Positions 11,800 to 22,667 of a DNA stretch of 64,000 nt are shown one piece after another; within the stretch, counting starts at the first letter, position 1; the number at the start of each line of letters is the position of its first letter. The position numbers were made by a program, and so were the translations under genes. Below the pieces are notes generated by a model. That model did not search any database. It was not told where the DNA came from and saw nothing but the letters and a program-made list of their open reading frames with translations. The stretch comes from Plutella xylostella (taxonomy: Eukaryota; Arthropoda; Insecta; Lepidoptera; Plutellidae), in the NCBI RefSeq assembly GCF_932276165.1, contig NC_063998.1, forward strand, positions 6,522,501-6,586,500, given 5' to 3'.

Positions 11800-12454
11800 G
11801 ATAGGCCAAGCAACATGGATAAGTATTGAAGTAATATAAGCAGCCATAAATTAAAGCATTCTGAAGTTAACTTATACAGGTACTTACCTATTTCAGCATA
11901 TATAGCTTACCTATATGTATATTTGAAGTCATATTAGGCTAGGTTTATCTTAAATAATTTAAGTCAACAAATTTTATTCACAAAATGATGATTGACCGAA
12001 CTTTTTGTGCCAAAGAAAGTATTCTCACGACTCTCATTATAACAACCCATTCATGATACAGATCCATTTGACCAAATAATTTAATTTGCCACTTTGTTGC
12101 CCGCTATAATGACACAATTTTGAATCTAGATTCAAGTTGTTGTTATTGTTGTTGATACCCACATGCTTGAAAAGTAAAGAACTATCTTTTGATATTTTCT
12201 AAAATAAACAGATAAGTAGTATTTTATATTTCCATTTCATTCACAATAAACGTTTTTTAACCTAAAAAGTTTTTTTAAAGAATTAATAGATTTACCAAGA
12301 TAATTATTGTGACTTCCTGAGATAACAAAATACCAAACCTATTTATGTCTCTAAGCAAACATAGGCGCATTGTAGCCTATCAATGTAGCACATGGCCATT
12401 GGATTTGCGAAAAAACTATTAGGTACTTATCAAGTCCTAGTCTACTTTAATTTC

Positions 12455-12562
12455 AATCAAGTCATGCAGGTGCAGCAGGGTAGGCACACAGACTACCCCG
12501 CATGGTGTAAAAGGCGTGAGTACCTTTACTAAACAAACGTTTTTCTTTCTTTCTTTCTTTAG
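12455..12562 (+). repeat. LINE-like tail ending in a TTTC microsatellite
   Basis: GCAGCAGGGTAGGCACACAG, then a CCCCGCATGG stretch and TAAACAAACG, runs into four to five TTTC units. A related GCAGCAGGGTAGAC string occurs at about 28430. The layout is that of a non-LTR 3' tail with a simple-repeat end. Confidence 0.45.
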
Positions 12563-13389
12563 CAGTACGTATTGAGACAACTGAGTATTTTTATTTTTTA
12601 TTTGTAATTTAATAGTTAATCTCTTTAATCATCACACGCTTCCTACTGTAGTGTCCAGGGTTATGATCACATTCCTATCTATGTTATAGTGGCTTTCAAT
12701 CTTACATTATTCCATATCCTTTAGAACTTTCCAGACAAGTTCAGCGATACATACAGCAAGTACTTACATACACTTTGTCTATGTCTTAATTTGCGATTTC
12801 TCCCCCCATTCAAAGCTCAAAGGCAGTACGAGCGTCTAGGCGCAATATAAGCATTGTCTCACACAATATGATCCGTACGCCTCTCAGCGCTCCTGCCGAG
12901 CAGACGTGTACCTCCGCTGCAGTCTCCTTGCCTGCCGCCCCGCTGCGACGCCCCGCCGTCGCCGCTCTCCGCGACGCCCCGCCGTCGCCGCCCCCGACCC
13001 CTCGCCGTGGTCGACCGGTGCCAGTCACCGCTCGCCGCGCGCCGAGGACGGACCTCCTTGTTTCCGGACTCTTTACAAACGATTATTGTTTCTGGACTTG
13101 CATACGATTTTGAAAATCCACACCATTCTTGTGTGGTCGTATCGGCTGATACCTTGCGGTGTTAACGAACCCGATTACGGGGCACTGACCCGGCTGCCCG
13201 ATATTTCCCTTTTGGAAATATCAACTTACCGGACGGGACTGGAACCATCAGCCTTGGGGGAACTCCTAGTTGATCTCCAGTTGTCTCCCTCCCACCCCCT
13301 CCTCATCCCTATTTCCTATTCCCTTTGGACTGTTTGGAGTCGGTCTACGGCCCGGCTTCTCGGTCCTTTGGGCTGTTAGTGTAGGGACC

Positions 13390-13587
13390 GTTAGGACCTG
13401 AACTCAGGTACCCGTAGGGACAACTACCTGAACTCAGGTACACGCAGGCGCAATTGCACTACCTGCGCCTGCCTAGGGACTGTTAGGGTCAGCCAGGCAC
13501 GCGTACCTGTTTACAGGTACGCAGTAGGTTCTTTATCTACCCCCCTGCCGCAAGGCAGGGAGGTAAAAACCTTGCCCTTCGGGCATA
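13390..13587 (+). promoter_or_regulatory. Structured 5' UTR of the LINE
   Basis: There is a run of small palindromes: ACCTGAACTCAGGT twice (about 13395-13440), GCAGGCGCAATTGC with its partner, GTACCTGTTTACAGGTAC, CCCTGCCGCAAGGCAGGG, and last TGCCCTTCGGGCA at 13573-13585. The last is a stable C(UUCG)G tetraloop hairpin only 14 nt before the ORF1 ATG. Such serial hairpins could affect ribosome loading or RNP assembly; this is inference. Confidence 0.6.
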
Positions 13588-13599
13588 TTGTTCATAACC

Positions 13600-15105
13600 A
13601 TGGACAACATGCTCGACCTACTCTTAGAGTGGATTAGGCGCGAGGACCCCTCTCTCTTCGAGAGGGCAATCGCTAAGTTCTGCCTGAGTCCGGCGTCGCC
13701 CGCACCCGCTTCACCCGCAGAATTCCCTCCGTCGCCAGCTGAGTCATTATCAGCATCTTTTTCAGATGCGCCGTCGCCCGCTCATCTCGCCGAGTTCTCG
13801 CCGTCGCCTGCTCCCGCCGAGTTCCCGCCATCGCCAGCAGCACCTTTCCCACTGTCCACAGAATCGTCGTCGCCCGCCGCCGTGTCGATGTCGCTTCCGT
13901 GCGCACAGTTAGGTATAGGTAGTAGGTCGCCGTCACCCGAGGCTATGGAAGTAGCCACCATCTCCTCGGAGTCTCCCGTCTCTCCTGATGACGGTTTCAC
14001 CACCGTCACCAGGGGCAAGCGTAAGGCCAAGTCTCCTTCGCCAACGTCCCTGCACGCAGCGAAAGCAGTCAGGCCCTCGTCATCTCCCGTTCCGACTCCA
14101 CAGGTCGCCCCAAAGGCTTCTAAGCCATACAAACCCCCCTCGTTGGTGATTCGCGACAAGGGTCAGTGGAACTCCGTTTCCCAGGCCCTTGCCGCCAGGA
14201 AGATTGGCTTCACAAAGGCCAAGAATGCCAGAGATGGCATTTTAGTCTCAGTGCCTACCTCCGATGATCACCGGTCACTCACGAGGTACCTCGATGAGCG
14301 TGGTATCGAATATTACCACTGGGAGCCCCCCGAAGATCGTCGACTTCGCGTCGTCATCCGAGGGGTCCCCAAGGAAATCGATTCCTCACTCATTCGGGAT
14401 GACCTGCGCTCGCAGGGCATCCCGGCTCTGGAGGTGCACCGTATGTACGGTCGCTCCAAGACCACAGTTTATGATATGGTCTTGGTCATTCTAGAGCTCT
14501 CTCCGGAGGGCAAAAGAATATTCGACATTAAAGCAGTGTGTCAAATTTCTGGCCTAAGGATCGAGAAGCCGCACAAGCGCTCGAGCCCTAACCAATGCCA
14601 CAACTGCCAGTCCTATGGGCACTCCTCGAGGAACTGCCATATTCGGTCGCGGTGTGTTAAATGTCTTGGTGACCACCACACTAAAGACTGCCCGCGACCA
14701 AAAGATCCGAAGGAGTGCACCGAGGCCCCTGGCTGCGTTCTGTGCGGCACTTTGGGCCATACAGCCTCCTATGGAGGTTGTCCTCAGCGTCCTCGCCCGC
14801 AGACTCGCAGAGGCTCAAAAAAGCCTAAACAGGCTGTCCAAACATCCCCCGCGCCTCCCGTGCACGTGGTGGAAAATTCGCCGCCGCCGCCAAATGCTTG
14901 GGTTAAGCCCCCAACAATGACGTCGGCAACGAAACCCCGACCGGCCGCGCCACCGGTCAACAAACCTTCGCCACCGGTCAACAAACCTTCGCCTGTACAC
15001 CCCCAGGCCAAGAAAGTTACCGCTGACAAGGCCGACCTACATGCTGCCCTTAGGGATTGTCTAAAGGTGTTGGCCACAGTTCTGAGCCAACTTGATAAGG
15101 AATAA
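13600..15105 (+). CDS. LINE ORF1: gag-like RNA-binding protein with zinc knuckles
   Basis: The chosen start is ATG 13600 (context AACCATGG), giving 501 aa. An upstream in-frame TTG at 13588 is unlikely to be used. The N-terminal third is Ser/Pro/Ala-rich with repeated SPA(P/S) words. A folded central domain (about 190-340, YHWEPPEDRRLRVVIRGVP onward) matches the PRE_C2HC region of Jockey-type gag proteins. Three CCHC zinc knuckles follow: CHNCQSYGHSSRNC, CVKCLGDHHTKDC and CVLCGTLGHTASYGGC. The tail is Pro-rich and contains a perfect 21-bp tandem duplication (14950-14991, PPVNKPS twice). The expected role is to bind LINE RNA and carry the RNP to the nucleus. It is in the same frame as ORF2. 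Confidence 0.9.
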   Translation: MDNMLDLLLEWIRREDPSLFERAIAKFCLSPASPAPASPAEFPPSPAESLSASFSDAPSPAHLAEFSPSPAPAEFPPSPAAPFPLSTESSSPAAVSMSLPCAQLGIGSRSPSPEAMEVATISSESPVSPDDGFTTVTRGKRKAKSPSPTSLHAAKAVRPSSSPVPTPQVAPKASKPYKPPSLVIRDKGQWNSVSQALAARKIGFTKAKNARDGILVSVPTSDDHRSLTRYLDERGIEYYHWEPPEDRRLRVVIRGVPKEIDSSLIRDDLRSQGIPALEVHRMYGRSKTTVYDMVLVILELSPEGKRIFDIKAVCQISGLRIEKPHKRSSPNQCHNCQSYGHSSRNCHIRSRCVKCLGDHHTKDCPRPKDPKECTEAPGCVLCGTLGHTASYGGCPQRPRPQTRRGSKKPKQAVQTSPAPPVHVVENSPPPPNAWVKPPTMTSATKPRPAAPPVNKPSPPVNKPSPVHPQAKKVTADKADLHAALRDCLKVLATVLSQLDKE

Positions 15106-18051
15106 CTCTTCAACTGTGTTGCAAGAGTTAAACCTAGGGCCCTGACAATCGCGTTTTATAACGCTGACTCCATGAAGGATCAACGTGATCTCATTGGAGC
15201 CTTTCTCCGGGATCACGACATCGATCTTCTTCTCGTACAGGAGACAATGCTTAAGCCACATAAGAAGAATCCAAACATCAGTAACTACAGGATTATCAGA
15301 CTGGACCGATCTGCGGGCCAAAGGGGTGGTGGAACCCTTATCTACTACCGCCGAAGTCTGCATGTCTGCCCAGTCGATACCCCTGAACTTACCACACTAG
15401 AGGCCACCGTATGCCGGATAGCTATGACCGGACATCCGGACATGTTCATTGCTTCTTGCTACCAACCTGGGAGCAAGTCTCTGGTGGGAGGGGATATTTC
15501 TGCGCTCTTCGGCCTAGGGAACCATGTTCTCCTGGCCGGCGATTTTAATTCGAAACATCCGAGCTTCAATTGCAAGACCCTCAATCCAAACGGCACAAAG
15601 CTCTTCGACCTTATGGATCGACTGACCTTTGATGTCATCGCCCCTTTAGAGCCCACACACTATCCGAGGATCTTGCACCACCAGCCCGATGTCTTGGATT
15701 TCGCCTTGCTCAGAAATATTTCCCTCCCAGTCAGAGAAATAGCAGTTAAACATGAACTGGACTCCGATCATAGACCGGTCATACTGCGGCTCGGCAGTGT
15801 AAACTCGGATTCTTCACTGCTTAAAACTGTCACCGACTGGGACTACCTTCACAGTAGACTCCAGCGTACAACTGAGTCGCCTGAATTAGAGCGAATACCA
15901 CCCGTGATCCGCTCTAAAGCAGACATAGACGTGGCAATCGACGCCTTCAGCAACCACCTCCAATTAGTCGTAAAAGACTCATCTAGACAAGTTCCGGCGA
16001 CGGATAACCACCGCTGGAAATTGCCCGAAGATATGAAGGCTCTGCTGAGGGCCAAGAACGCCGCGACCAGGGCCTATGATTACTTCCCTAGTCATGACAA
16101 TCGGTCAAGACTTCGGTCGCTACAGCGTCTGGTTAAAGAGAAGATCAAAGAGCTTCGCTCAGAACGATGGGACAACCTGCTGTCGGACATCAGTCCTTCA
16201 CACACTGCTTTTTGGAGCCTTTCACGCGCCCTAAAGTCCGATACCATCTCTGAGATGCCTCCTTTAACCAGAACCGATCGCAATCTGCCCCCAGCCTTCA
16301 ATGACGATGACAAGGCCGAGCTCCTTGCCGATAGTCTTGAAACGCAATGTTCGCCGTCCACCGAGTCGCCAGACCAATATCACATCGATAAGGTCGACGA
16401 CGAGGTACAGCGAAGGGCCTCTATCCCCCCGGTCGATACTCTGGATCCCGTCACAGTCACTGAAGTCAAGACAATTATCAAGGACCTTCACTCAAAGAGG
16501 GCTCCTGGATGTGACGGGATCTCCAACAGAGTTCTCAAAAATCTATCGCCCCCTCTCATCATATTGCTAGTGTCGATCTTCAACGCTTGCCTGGCTAATT
16601 GTATCTTTCCCGACATTTGGAAAATTGCCGACGTCATAGGCTTCCCTAAGACTGGTAAAGACCGGAGAAATCCGACCAGCTACCGTCCTATAAGCCTATT
16701 GATATCCTTAGGCAAAGTCTACGAAAGACTCATCCAAGCCAGGCTCAAACAATTCGTTTTCGCCAAAGGCCTCATTCCAGCTGAGCAGTTTGGCTTTCGA
16801 GCCGGTCATTCTTGCACTCACCAAGTGCATCGAATCACCGAGCACGTACTCAAGGGCTTTGCTAGGAGGAAGCCAAAGGGCACTGCTGCCCTCTTCTTTG
16901 ACCTAGCCAAAGCCTTTGATAAGGTTTGGCACAACGGCCTAGTCTACAAACTCTACGATTTGAAGTTACCAGACAGGCTCGTTCTGATTATTAAGGACTT
17001 CCTCTCGAATAGGCTTTTTAGGTATCGCGTCGAAGGCACTCGCTCTTCACTCAGGACGGTCACCGCTGGTGTCCCTCAGGGCTCGGTTCTAGCACCTCTG
17101 CTTTTCTCACTTTACACAAGTGACATTCCGAGACATCCACAAGTCTCGCTCGCACTCTATGCGGACGACACGGCTATCTATGTCACAGACATTCATAACC
17201 ACACCATTCGCCGCAAACTACTCCAAGACGCAACCGATGCCTTAGGCGATTGGTTTCGTAAGTGGAGGATGGATGTTAACCCCGAGAAAAGCACAGCAGT
17301 GTACTTCTCCCGGACTAACGCCTATTACAGATCGATCCAGCCGAACATTCGCATGTTCGGCAAACCTATTCCATGGGCTAACAAAGTAAAATATCTTGGA
17401 GTCACTCTTGACTGCAGATTGAACTTTAAGGCCCACATCAACAAAGTGAGGAACAAGGCGGCATTCTATTTATGCCGACTTGCTCCTCTCATTCGCAACC
17501 CCAAGCTCTCACTACGCAGCAAAGTACGCTTGTATCTGACATGCATTAGACCAGTCATGACCTATGCTAGCGTAGTGTTTGCCCACTCGCCCTCCATTGC
17601 TCGACTTCAGGTCATTCAAAATCGTTTTCTTCGTCGTGCCACTGGTGCTCCCTACTTTGTCCGAAATTACAACTTGCATAAGGACCTTCAAATTCCGACC
17701 ATCAGGAAATTTATTAAGGATTCCTCAACAAAATATTTCGACAAAAGTTCGGAGCATCTTAATCCGCTTATATCCTCATCATGCGATTATACAGTTAGGG
17801 TGGACGCTCCAAAGGGGTGGAGACGTCCCAAGAACATACTTACAGACCCAGATGACAGACTCACTGCTAGGTTGGCGACAGCGCCGTTAAACATCAGATC
17901 TCCCCACTCCCAAGTCCGAGTAGCGGCATCATCATCTCTATTAGAGGAGGCTACCCGGCGCAGACGCCGTAGCCTCCAAACTTACAATCGATTTAGACAT
18001 GTGCCAGGGCGCTTCACGCCACCCCCCACCCACCGCGACGTCCTAAGCTGA
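15106..18051 (+). CDS. LINE ORF2: APE endonuclease plus reverse transcriptase
   Basis: The frame is open from directly after the ORF1 stop (TAA 15103-15105) to TGA 18049-18051. The first ATG is at 15172 (959 aa from there). Counting from it, endonuclease motifs are QET with E24, GDFNS with D124/N126, and SDH at 198-200. Reverse-transcriptase motifs are FFDLAKAFDKVWH with catalytic D577, GVPQGSVLAP at about 634, and YADD at 663-666. The region after the RT is the usual thumb/C-terminal domain, with no RNase H. The conserved first strand of the endonuclease, with its active-site Asn (FYNADS, AAC at 15160-15162), lies upstream of the first ATG. Translation therefore very likely starts before 15172, by reinitiation or stop-codon readthrough. 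The expected role is target-primed reverse transcription. Confidence 0.9.
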   Translation, partial: LFNCVARVKPRALTIAFYNADSMKDQRDLIGAFLRDHDIDLLLVQETMLKPHKKNPNISNYRIIRLDRSAGQRGGGTLIYYRRSLHVCPVDTPELTTLEATVCRIAMTGHPDMFIASCYQPGSKSLVGGDISALFGLGNHVLLAGDFNSKHPSFNCKTLNPNGTKLFDLMDRLTFDVIAPLEPTHYPRILHHQPDVLDFALLRNISLPVREIAVKHELDSDHRPVILRLGSVNSDSSLLKTVTDWDYLHSRLQRTTESPELERIPPVIRSKADIDVAIDAFSNHLQLVVKDSSRQVPATDNHRWKLPEDMKALLRAKNAATRAYDYFPSHDNRSRLRSLQRLVKEKIKELRSERWDNLLSDISPSHTAFWSLSRALKSDTISEMPPLTRTDRNLPPAFNDDDKAELLADSLETQCSPSTESPDQYHIDKVDDEVQRRASIPPVDTLDPVTVTEVKTIIKDLHSKRAPGCDGISNRVLKNLSPPLIILLVSIFNACLANCIFPDIWKIADVIGFPKTGKDRRNPTSYRPISLLISLGKVYERLIQARLKQFVFAKGLIPAEQFGFRAGHSCTHQVHRITEHVLKGFARRKPKGTAALFFDLAKAFDKVWHNGLVYKLYDLKLPDRLVLIIKDFLSNRLFRYRVEGTRSSLRTVTAGVPQGSVLAPLLFSLYTSDIPRHPQVSLALYADDTAIYVTDIHNHTIRRKLLQDATDALGDWFRKWRMDVNPEKSTAVYFSRTNAYYRSIQPNIRMFGKPIPWANKVKYLGVTLDCRLNFKAHINKVRNKAAFYLCRLAPLIRNPKLSLRSKVRLYLTCIRPVMTYASVVFAHSPSIARLQVIQNRFLRRATGAPYFVRNYNLHKDLQIPTIRKFIKDSSTKYFDKSSEHLNPLISSSCDYTVRVDAPKGWRRPKNILTDPDDRLTARLATAPLNIRSPHSQVRVAASSSLLEEATRRRRRSLQTYNRFRHVPGRFTPPPTHRDVLS

Positions 18052-18087
18052 GGACACTTCAGGAGGCAAGCCTCCTGAAGTGACCTC
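18050..18087 (+). other. LINE 3' UTR stem-loop
   Basis: GAGGACACTTCAGGAGGC, then AA, then GCCTCCTGAAGTGACCTC forms an 18-bp stem with one mismatch and a tiny loop. It begins inside the ORF2 stop codon. A second, smaller stem (GAAGGCG...CGCCTTC) follows at about 18113-18136. A structured 3' UTR is a plausible recognition site for the element's own reverse transcriptase (inference). Confidence 0.6.
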
Positions 18088-18191
18088 ATCTTAGTCGCTT
18101 TATAACGGGAGAAGGCGCCTTACGACGCCTTCCCCAAACGTTAGGCAAAGTTGCAGAGGTCGCAGGACCGCAACAAATAGGTATCCCTTAG

Positions 18192-18241
<50 letters not shown>

Positions 18242-18248
18242 GATCCGT

Positions 18249-20720
18249 TCTGGTTCACATTTGGAGCGGTCTTCACTTTCTTTGAGTGTGACATGGAGCT
18301 GTGTGATTGTATGTGCTGTGGAGACTAATCATATGTAATTTGAGTCAATTCGGACAGTTTCCCACACGAGCTGCCTATTTGTCAAGTGGAAGTTCGTTCG
18401 CCCGATTGGAGAAAATTAATTGCAATTTATTATTTGCTTTTTACATTCCTACAAAGATATACCTATGTTTAGTATACTTACGTATAATGTAGATGTACCT
18501 AGTAGGTAGGTAAAGCTGCACTATTTTACTAATCAAAACTATTCAAAACCTATAATAAATGTATAGGACTATATTAAACTGAACATAGAATCTGGTCCGC
18601 AATTTGCAAGTAGGTAATTTAGAAAATAGATGTATCAGGTATTTTCATCAATCATCTTGTTATGATCGAGGAGACACGCACATCATGCTGAGATATGTTA
18701 CAATCTGCAGTCAACAGATATGTAGCTGGCATCTCTTAACATTACGCTTAGTTTGTTATGTATTTATAGAGAACTTCTTTTCGTTGGTTCTTTATTCATC
18801 TATGCAGCATCATTTGGAGCTGCAGTGCAACAAGTCATATACTTACCTAGGAACTTTAGATCTTATGCTAAAAACAAATATAAAATGTACCTATAGGTAA
18901 GGATATTAGTTTACGTTAAATGTGTTACAAGGTTTAGGTGATTCGTTTATCTTAAGATAGCTATATTCGTGTCTTCAATTACTATTTTGGTTCCTAGTGG
19001 AGACACACAATGTCGATGACCACATTTACCAACATACAGATGCGTACCAAGCGTATTTTTGTCGTCATTTTTATTCCAAGTTAAAAATGTTTGTCCGCGC
19101 TGCACATACTTAGCTAATCCAGCACAAGCAGCCGACGAAATGCGAAGGAATGCAAGTCCTTCTAGGTCACCGGCCAATAATAGTCACCGACGCGGCCGTA
19201 AGAGCGAAAGCCACATTTCGCCCGCCCTACTGGCACACTCCCGCTGTTTATACGCCATATCACTGTGTTTACTCGAACCATTTATTTAATTTCATTGTCG
19301 TTTTGTTTACTGGTTAGCGGCTCCGTGAAAAAAGATTTCCCGGATACAGTTTTATGTGCAGCGGGATGTTAGAAAGCTGTGCTGTGTGATAAAGTTAGAC
19401 GTAGTTACGCTGGATGTTAAGATAATGCATCATTTCCTCACTTATGCAGCACCTACACAGTTAAGCCAAAAAGCCAAGTGGCAACCTGCAATTTTATGCC
19501 AATAAACACAGCTGTTATACCAGCTACCGACTAACTGCTAACCAGCTCAGCAGATTACTACCAATACCTACATGCGTTTCTTATCGCGAACTCATTCATG
19601 CAATTTTATAACTGTCCCCGTAGCCCAATGAAACCCGCTTTTAACCAGCATCGGGGCCATAATTATAGTATAGTTGAACGCACCCTTGTGGTTGAGAACC
19701 GCAAAGAGGTTATGATGCCAGTGTCAATGTATTTTATTGCGGGGGATAAAGCGTGGAAGCGGCGACGCCCTCAATTCGAACACAGTTATAGGTAGATGTT
19801 CTCCGCATACCATAGGTAAGTGTATGATTTGCTACGTATTGTTGTTAAACTTGTAGTCATTCATAAACACTTACGCCTATTGCTGACGAGATTGGCAGAG
19901 GCTGGCGATTGGCGTCACTGCTACCGTACCACCATCGCACGTGAGTAGTCAACAATCTATGTACAAGTGCATTGACGAGATCAATAATCAATTCGAGAGG
20001 ACGAATAACACCACTCTTTTGATCCAAATTAAAATTCGGAGATGGGCTGGCATAAATACTTATTTATGTATTAGTGTTATCTTTAAATAAAAGCATGCGC
20101 CAAACAGAATCTTCGTGCAATTAAAAATTACCGATAAAATTGCCAGTTAGCAGTCTGTAACAGCATTAATATGTTCACGGCTTACGGTAATACGGCCGTA
20201 ACTGAGTAATGATACTAATGATCTATTCAATATAGAGATAGTGCAGTGCGGGCATCTCGCTCACATCCGTATTCGAGATGACGCATGCCATCTCGTTTCG
20301 ACATGGCTTGGAATCCACTGAAGCAGGATTTGGTTTAGTTTTGGCGTTACTTTTACCCCAATGAGTTGGCACGTAAGTAAGACGTGCTTAACGTCTTCAT
20401 ATGGGATGCTGTGATGCAAGATAGAGAATGGGATGTATTTATTTGGAAATGTGTCATAATTTGTTAGCTAACTATCATTCTTAATTAGGTATAATCTTTA
20501 CTAAACTCAAAGCATTGGATAATTTGGAACTCATTTTAACCATATCCGACATCAAGAGTTGAAATAGACAGGTCGAAGAAGACCGAGGAAAGAGTGCTGT
20601 AGCGCTCGTTTCCAGACGAAGAGTTTGAACCAAATTCTCAGCTCATGCATGGCCAGTAGATATGAAGCAGTAAACATCCGTCGGCTAATATGATCAGGCT
20701 CCTAGGCCTGATATCCTATA
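18249..20720. other. Intergenic, no gene seen
   Basis: No coding exon is supported. ORFs of up to about 100 codons here show no composition or family signal. A GC-richer patch at about 19140-19250 is unremarkable. Confidence 0.45.
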
Positions 20721-20728
20721 TATGAATG

Positions 20729-20941
20729 TACGGTGGCCTGCGCCTAAAAGTATACAGGCGGAGTTTTTAAAATAAATCCCTGATGATGAAGGGACCAGCT
20801 ACATCTGTTATAAATCCGGGGACGTGTTGTGTGTGATGTGTATAGCAGTGGTGTTTATGTGGATGTGCTTGAGCAGCATGTGAGCTTGAGATCGCTATTT
20901 TAAAAACTCCGCCTGTATACTTTTAGGCGCAGGCCACCGTA
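20729..20941. repeat. TA-flanked MITE with perfect 48-bp inverted repeats
   Basis: Positions 20727-20774 and 20896-20943 are exact reverse complements over 48 bases. The element proper begins CGGTGGCCTGCGCC at 20731 and ends with its mirror at 20939. It is flanked by TA on both sides (20729-20730 and 20940-20941), the signature of Tc1/mariner-type insertion. There is no ORF. Perfect arms suggest a young copy. Confidence 0.8.
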
Positions 20942-21433
20942 CATAATCTATAATAAATGCAATCTGCCCACTTGAAATAAGCATGCGTTCCAGACCAGTA
21001 GGAGGGAAGTAGGCTTGCGTTTCTACGGAGCATTCCACATTGATGTACAGTTAGGTCCGTATGCAAAATGACAAACAAACCCGCTGGCCCACACCTGACT
21101 CGGCCATCCGCTGACCCGCTCGGAACTGGATGTGCCGTGGTGATAATTATAGTACTACAGCAGAACGTGAGCAGAACGGAATCTTGAAAGGCAAACAAAC
21201 TTAAATACATGTAAATTTATACTCATAACGAAAGCCTATCTCCACTTGACTTCAGTAGTGTCCAACACATGCACCCATAGGGCATCACAAGTCTTCTACA
21301 GTTCTTACAAAAATGTCTTATCTGTTATCTTACATGAACAACGTACGTTTGTCTCCAAATCTAGGTAAAGTTATACATTCACATAGCTTCACTTTTTGAG
21401 CGGTTCGAGACTTCGAATAGACTAGACTTACTT

Positions 21434-21557
21434 AGGGTGGCTTCCTCAAGACATTTAAACGTATTTAAATATATTGCTGGCTTGCTCTGTCACTATACTG
21501 CCAAAGCAAGCCAGCAATAGATTTAAATACGTTTAAATGACTTGTGCAAGTCACCCT
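21434..21557. repeat. Hairpin MITE, family 1, copy 2
   Basis: AGGGTGGCTTCCTCAAG at the left faces CTTGTGCAAGTCACCCT at the right. The inner arms (CATTTAAACGTATTTAAAT and TTGCTGGCTTGCTCTGTCA) are near-perfect inverted repeats. The shared TTGCTCTG(A/T)CA core and TGCAAG ends link it to 2628-2741. Confidence 0.7.
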
Positions 21558-22667
21558 TACTCCATTTTAAAGACATAAAGAAGACTATCGCGGAAAACGT
21601 GTTTTTCTTTCAAAGAAAAGTATTTTTCAGATTAAAAAAACCCTACACATTATTGTAGACTATGAAAACAGCATACAATGTATAAAATTTAAGATGTGCA
21701 TTCCCAAAGTAGATCGCCGAAGGCGGCCATAGGCTGACCCACTCAAAACTAGTTGTTCGGTATCTTGATTTGTTGTGTTTATAGACTTTATAGCTTAATG
21801 TTGGGAATGAAATTTCTCTCCATATAATGCACCTTCCTTGTTTGGCTTGAGAAACAATTTGTACCTTTTCTATTTAGGACTGGTGAAGACGTCATAAAAG
21901 TTATATTATCAAGAAATTCCTGAGTTAAACGTTCGGTATTATAATCTTTGATATTAATCAATAACAAAAAGTCCTACTTCAAATGGATTAAAGAATTAAA
22001 GCCGATACAAATGCATACAAGGAAAATACAGAGTTGAGAAAGTTTTTAAATCAAGGTCATTGATGTCGAAGATAGGAAGAAAGTAATATAAAATTTAAAC
22101 ATTTTGGGAACACAAGTCTCTTTTTACATACGTAGTACAAAAAGCTTAGGTACTTTATAGTAATAATAAAACTGTATGTGTTTTTTTTCTCATTCAAATT
22201 CGACCATATCTATAAATAAAAGTCTACCAAGGCACGATACAAGAACTTGAAATAAAAACAACGCTAACACTAACTAATAACAGCTTTGACAAATCTGACA
22301 CTCTACCTACTGTATAGGTTAACAGAATCAACACTTTTAGACTGAAAGATAAAGAACAAAACCAATCATGATTTTCCAAACTAAGATAAACCAAACAATT
22401 CAAATAATATGCATCAAACACACCATCCCATCCTTAAAAGCAGGTATCAGATGGAAATGCCCAAGTAGAAAGTGAAAAAATGAGTCAGCGGGGGTCACTC
22501 GCCGACACACGAATCCGATGCGAAGGCTTATCTGTCCTCCGCTCATTAAAGTCACGGTCCAGGGAATGGGGAAAGTGTTTACGTGTAAATAAATACGAAT
22601 CCCGATCGGATTCTCTACCATGTGACATTCACTTTCCTCTTCATTGATTTCTTAAGCTTTCTTAGGG

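Larger units (their letters stand above)
12865..18248 (+). mobile_element. Complete Jockey-type non-LTR retrotransposon with target-site duplication
   Basis: The element is 12877-18238 (5.36 kb). It is bounded by AATATGATCCGT at 12865-12876 and again at 18237-18248, and it ends in an uninterrupted run of 47 A (18192-18238). It contains a GC-rich 5' UTR (about 12877-13599), ORF1 (gag-like), ORF2 (endonuclease plus reverse transcriptase) and a short 3' UTR with two stem-loops. Both ORFs are open. Intact ORFs, a long pure A tail and a clean duplication together indicate a recent, possibly still competent insertion. GC content is far above that of the flanks. ORF2 has no RNase H domain after the RT, which fits Jockey/CR1-group elements. 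Confidence 0.9.

Noticed and set aside
13673..15113. Long minus-strand ORFs across the LINE
   Set aside because: Antisense open frames caused by GC-rich gag coding; the plus strand has zinc knuckles, endonuclease and RT motifs.
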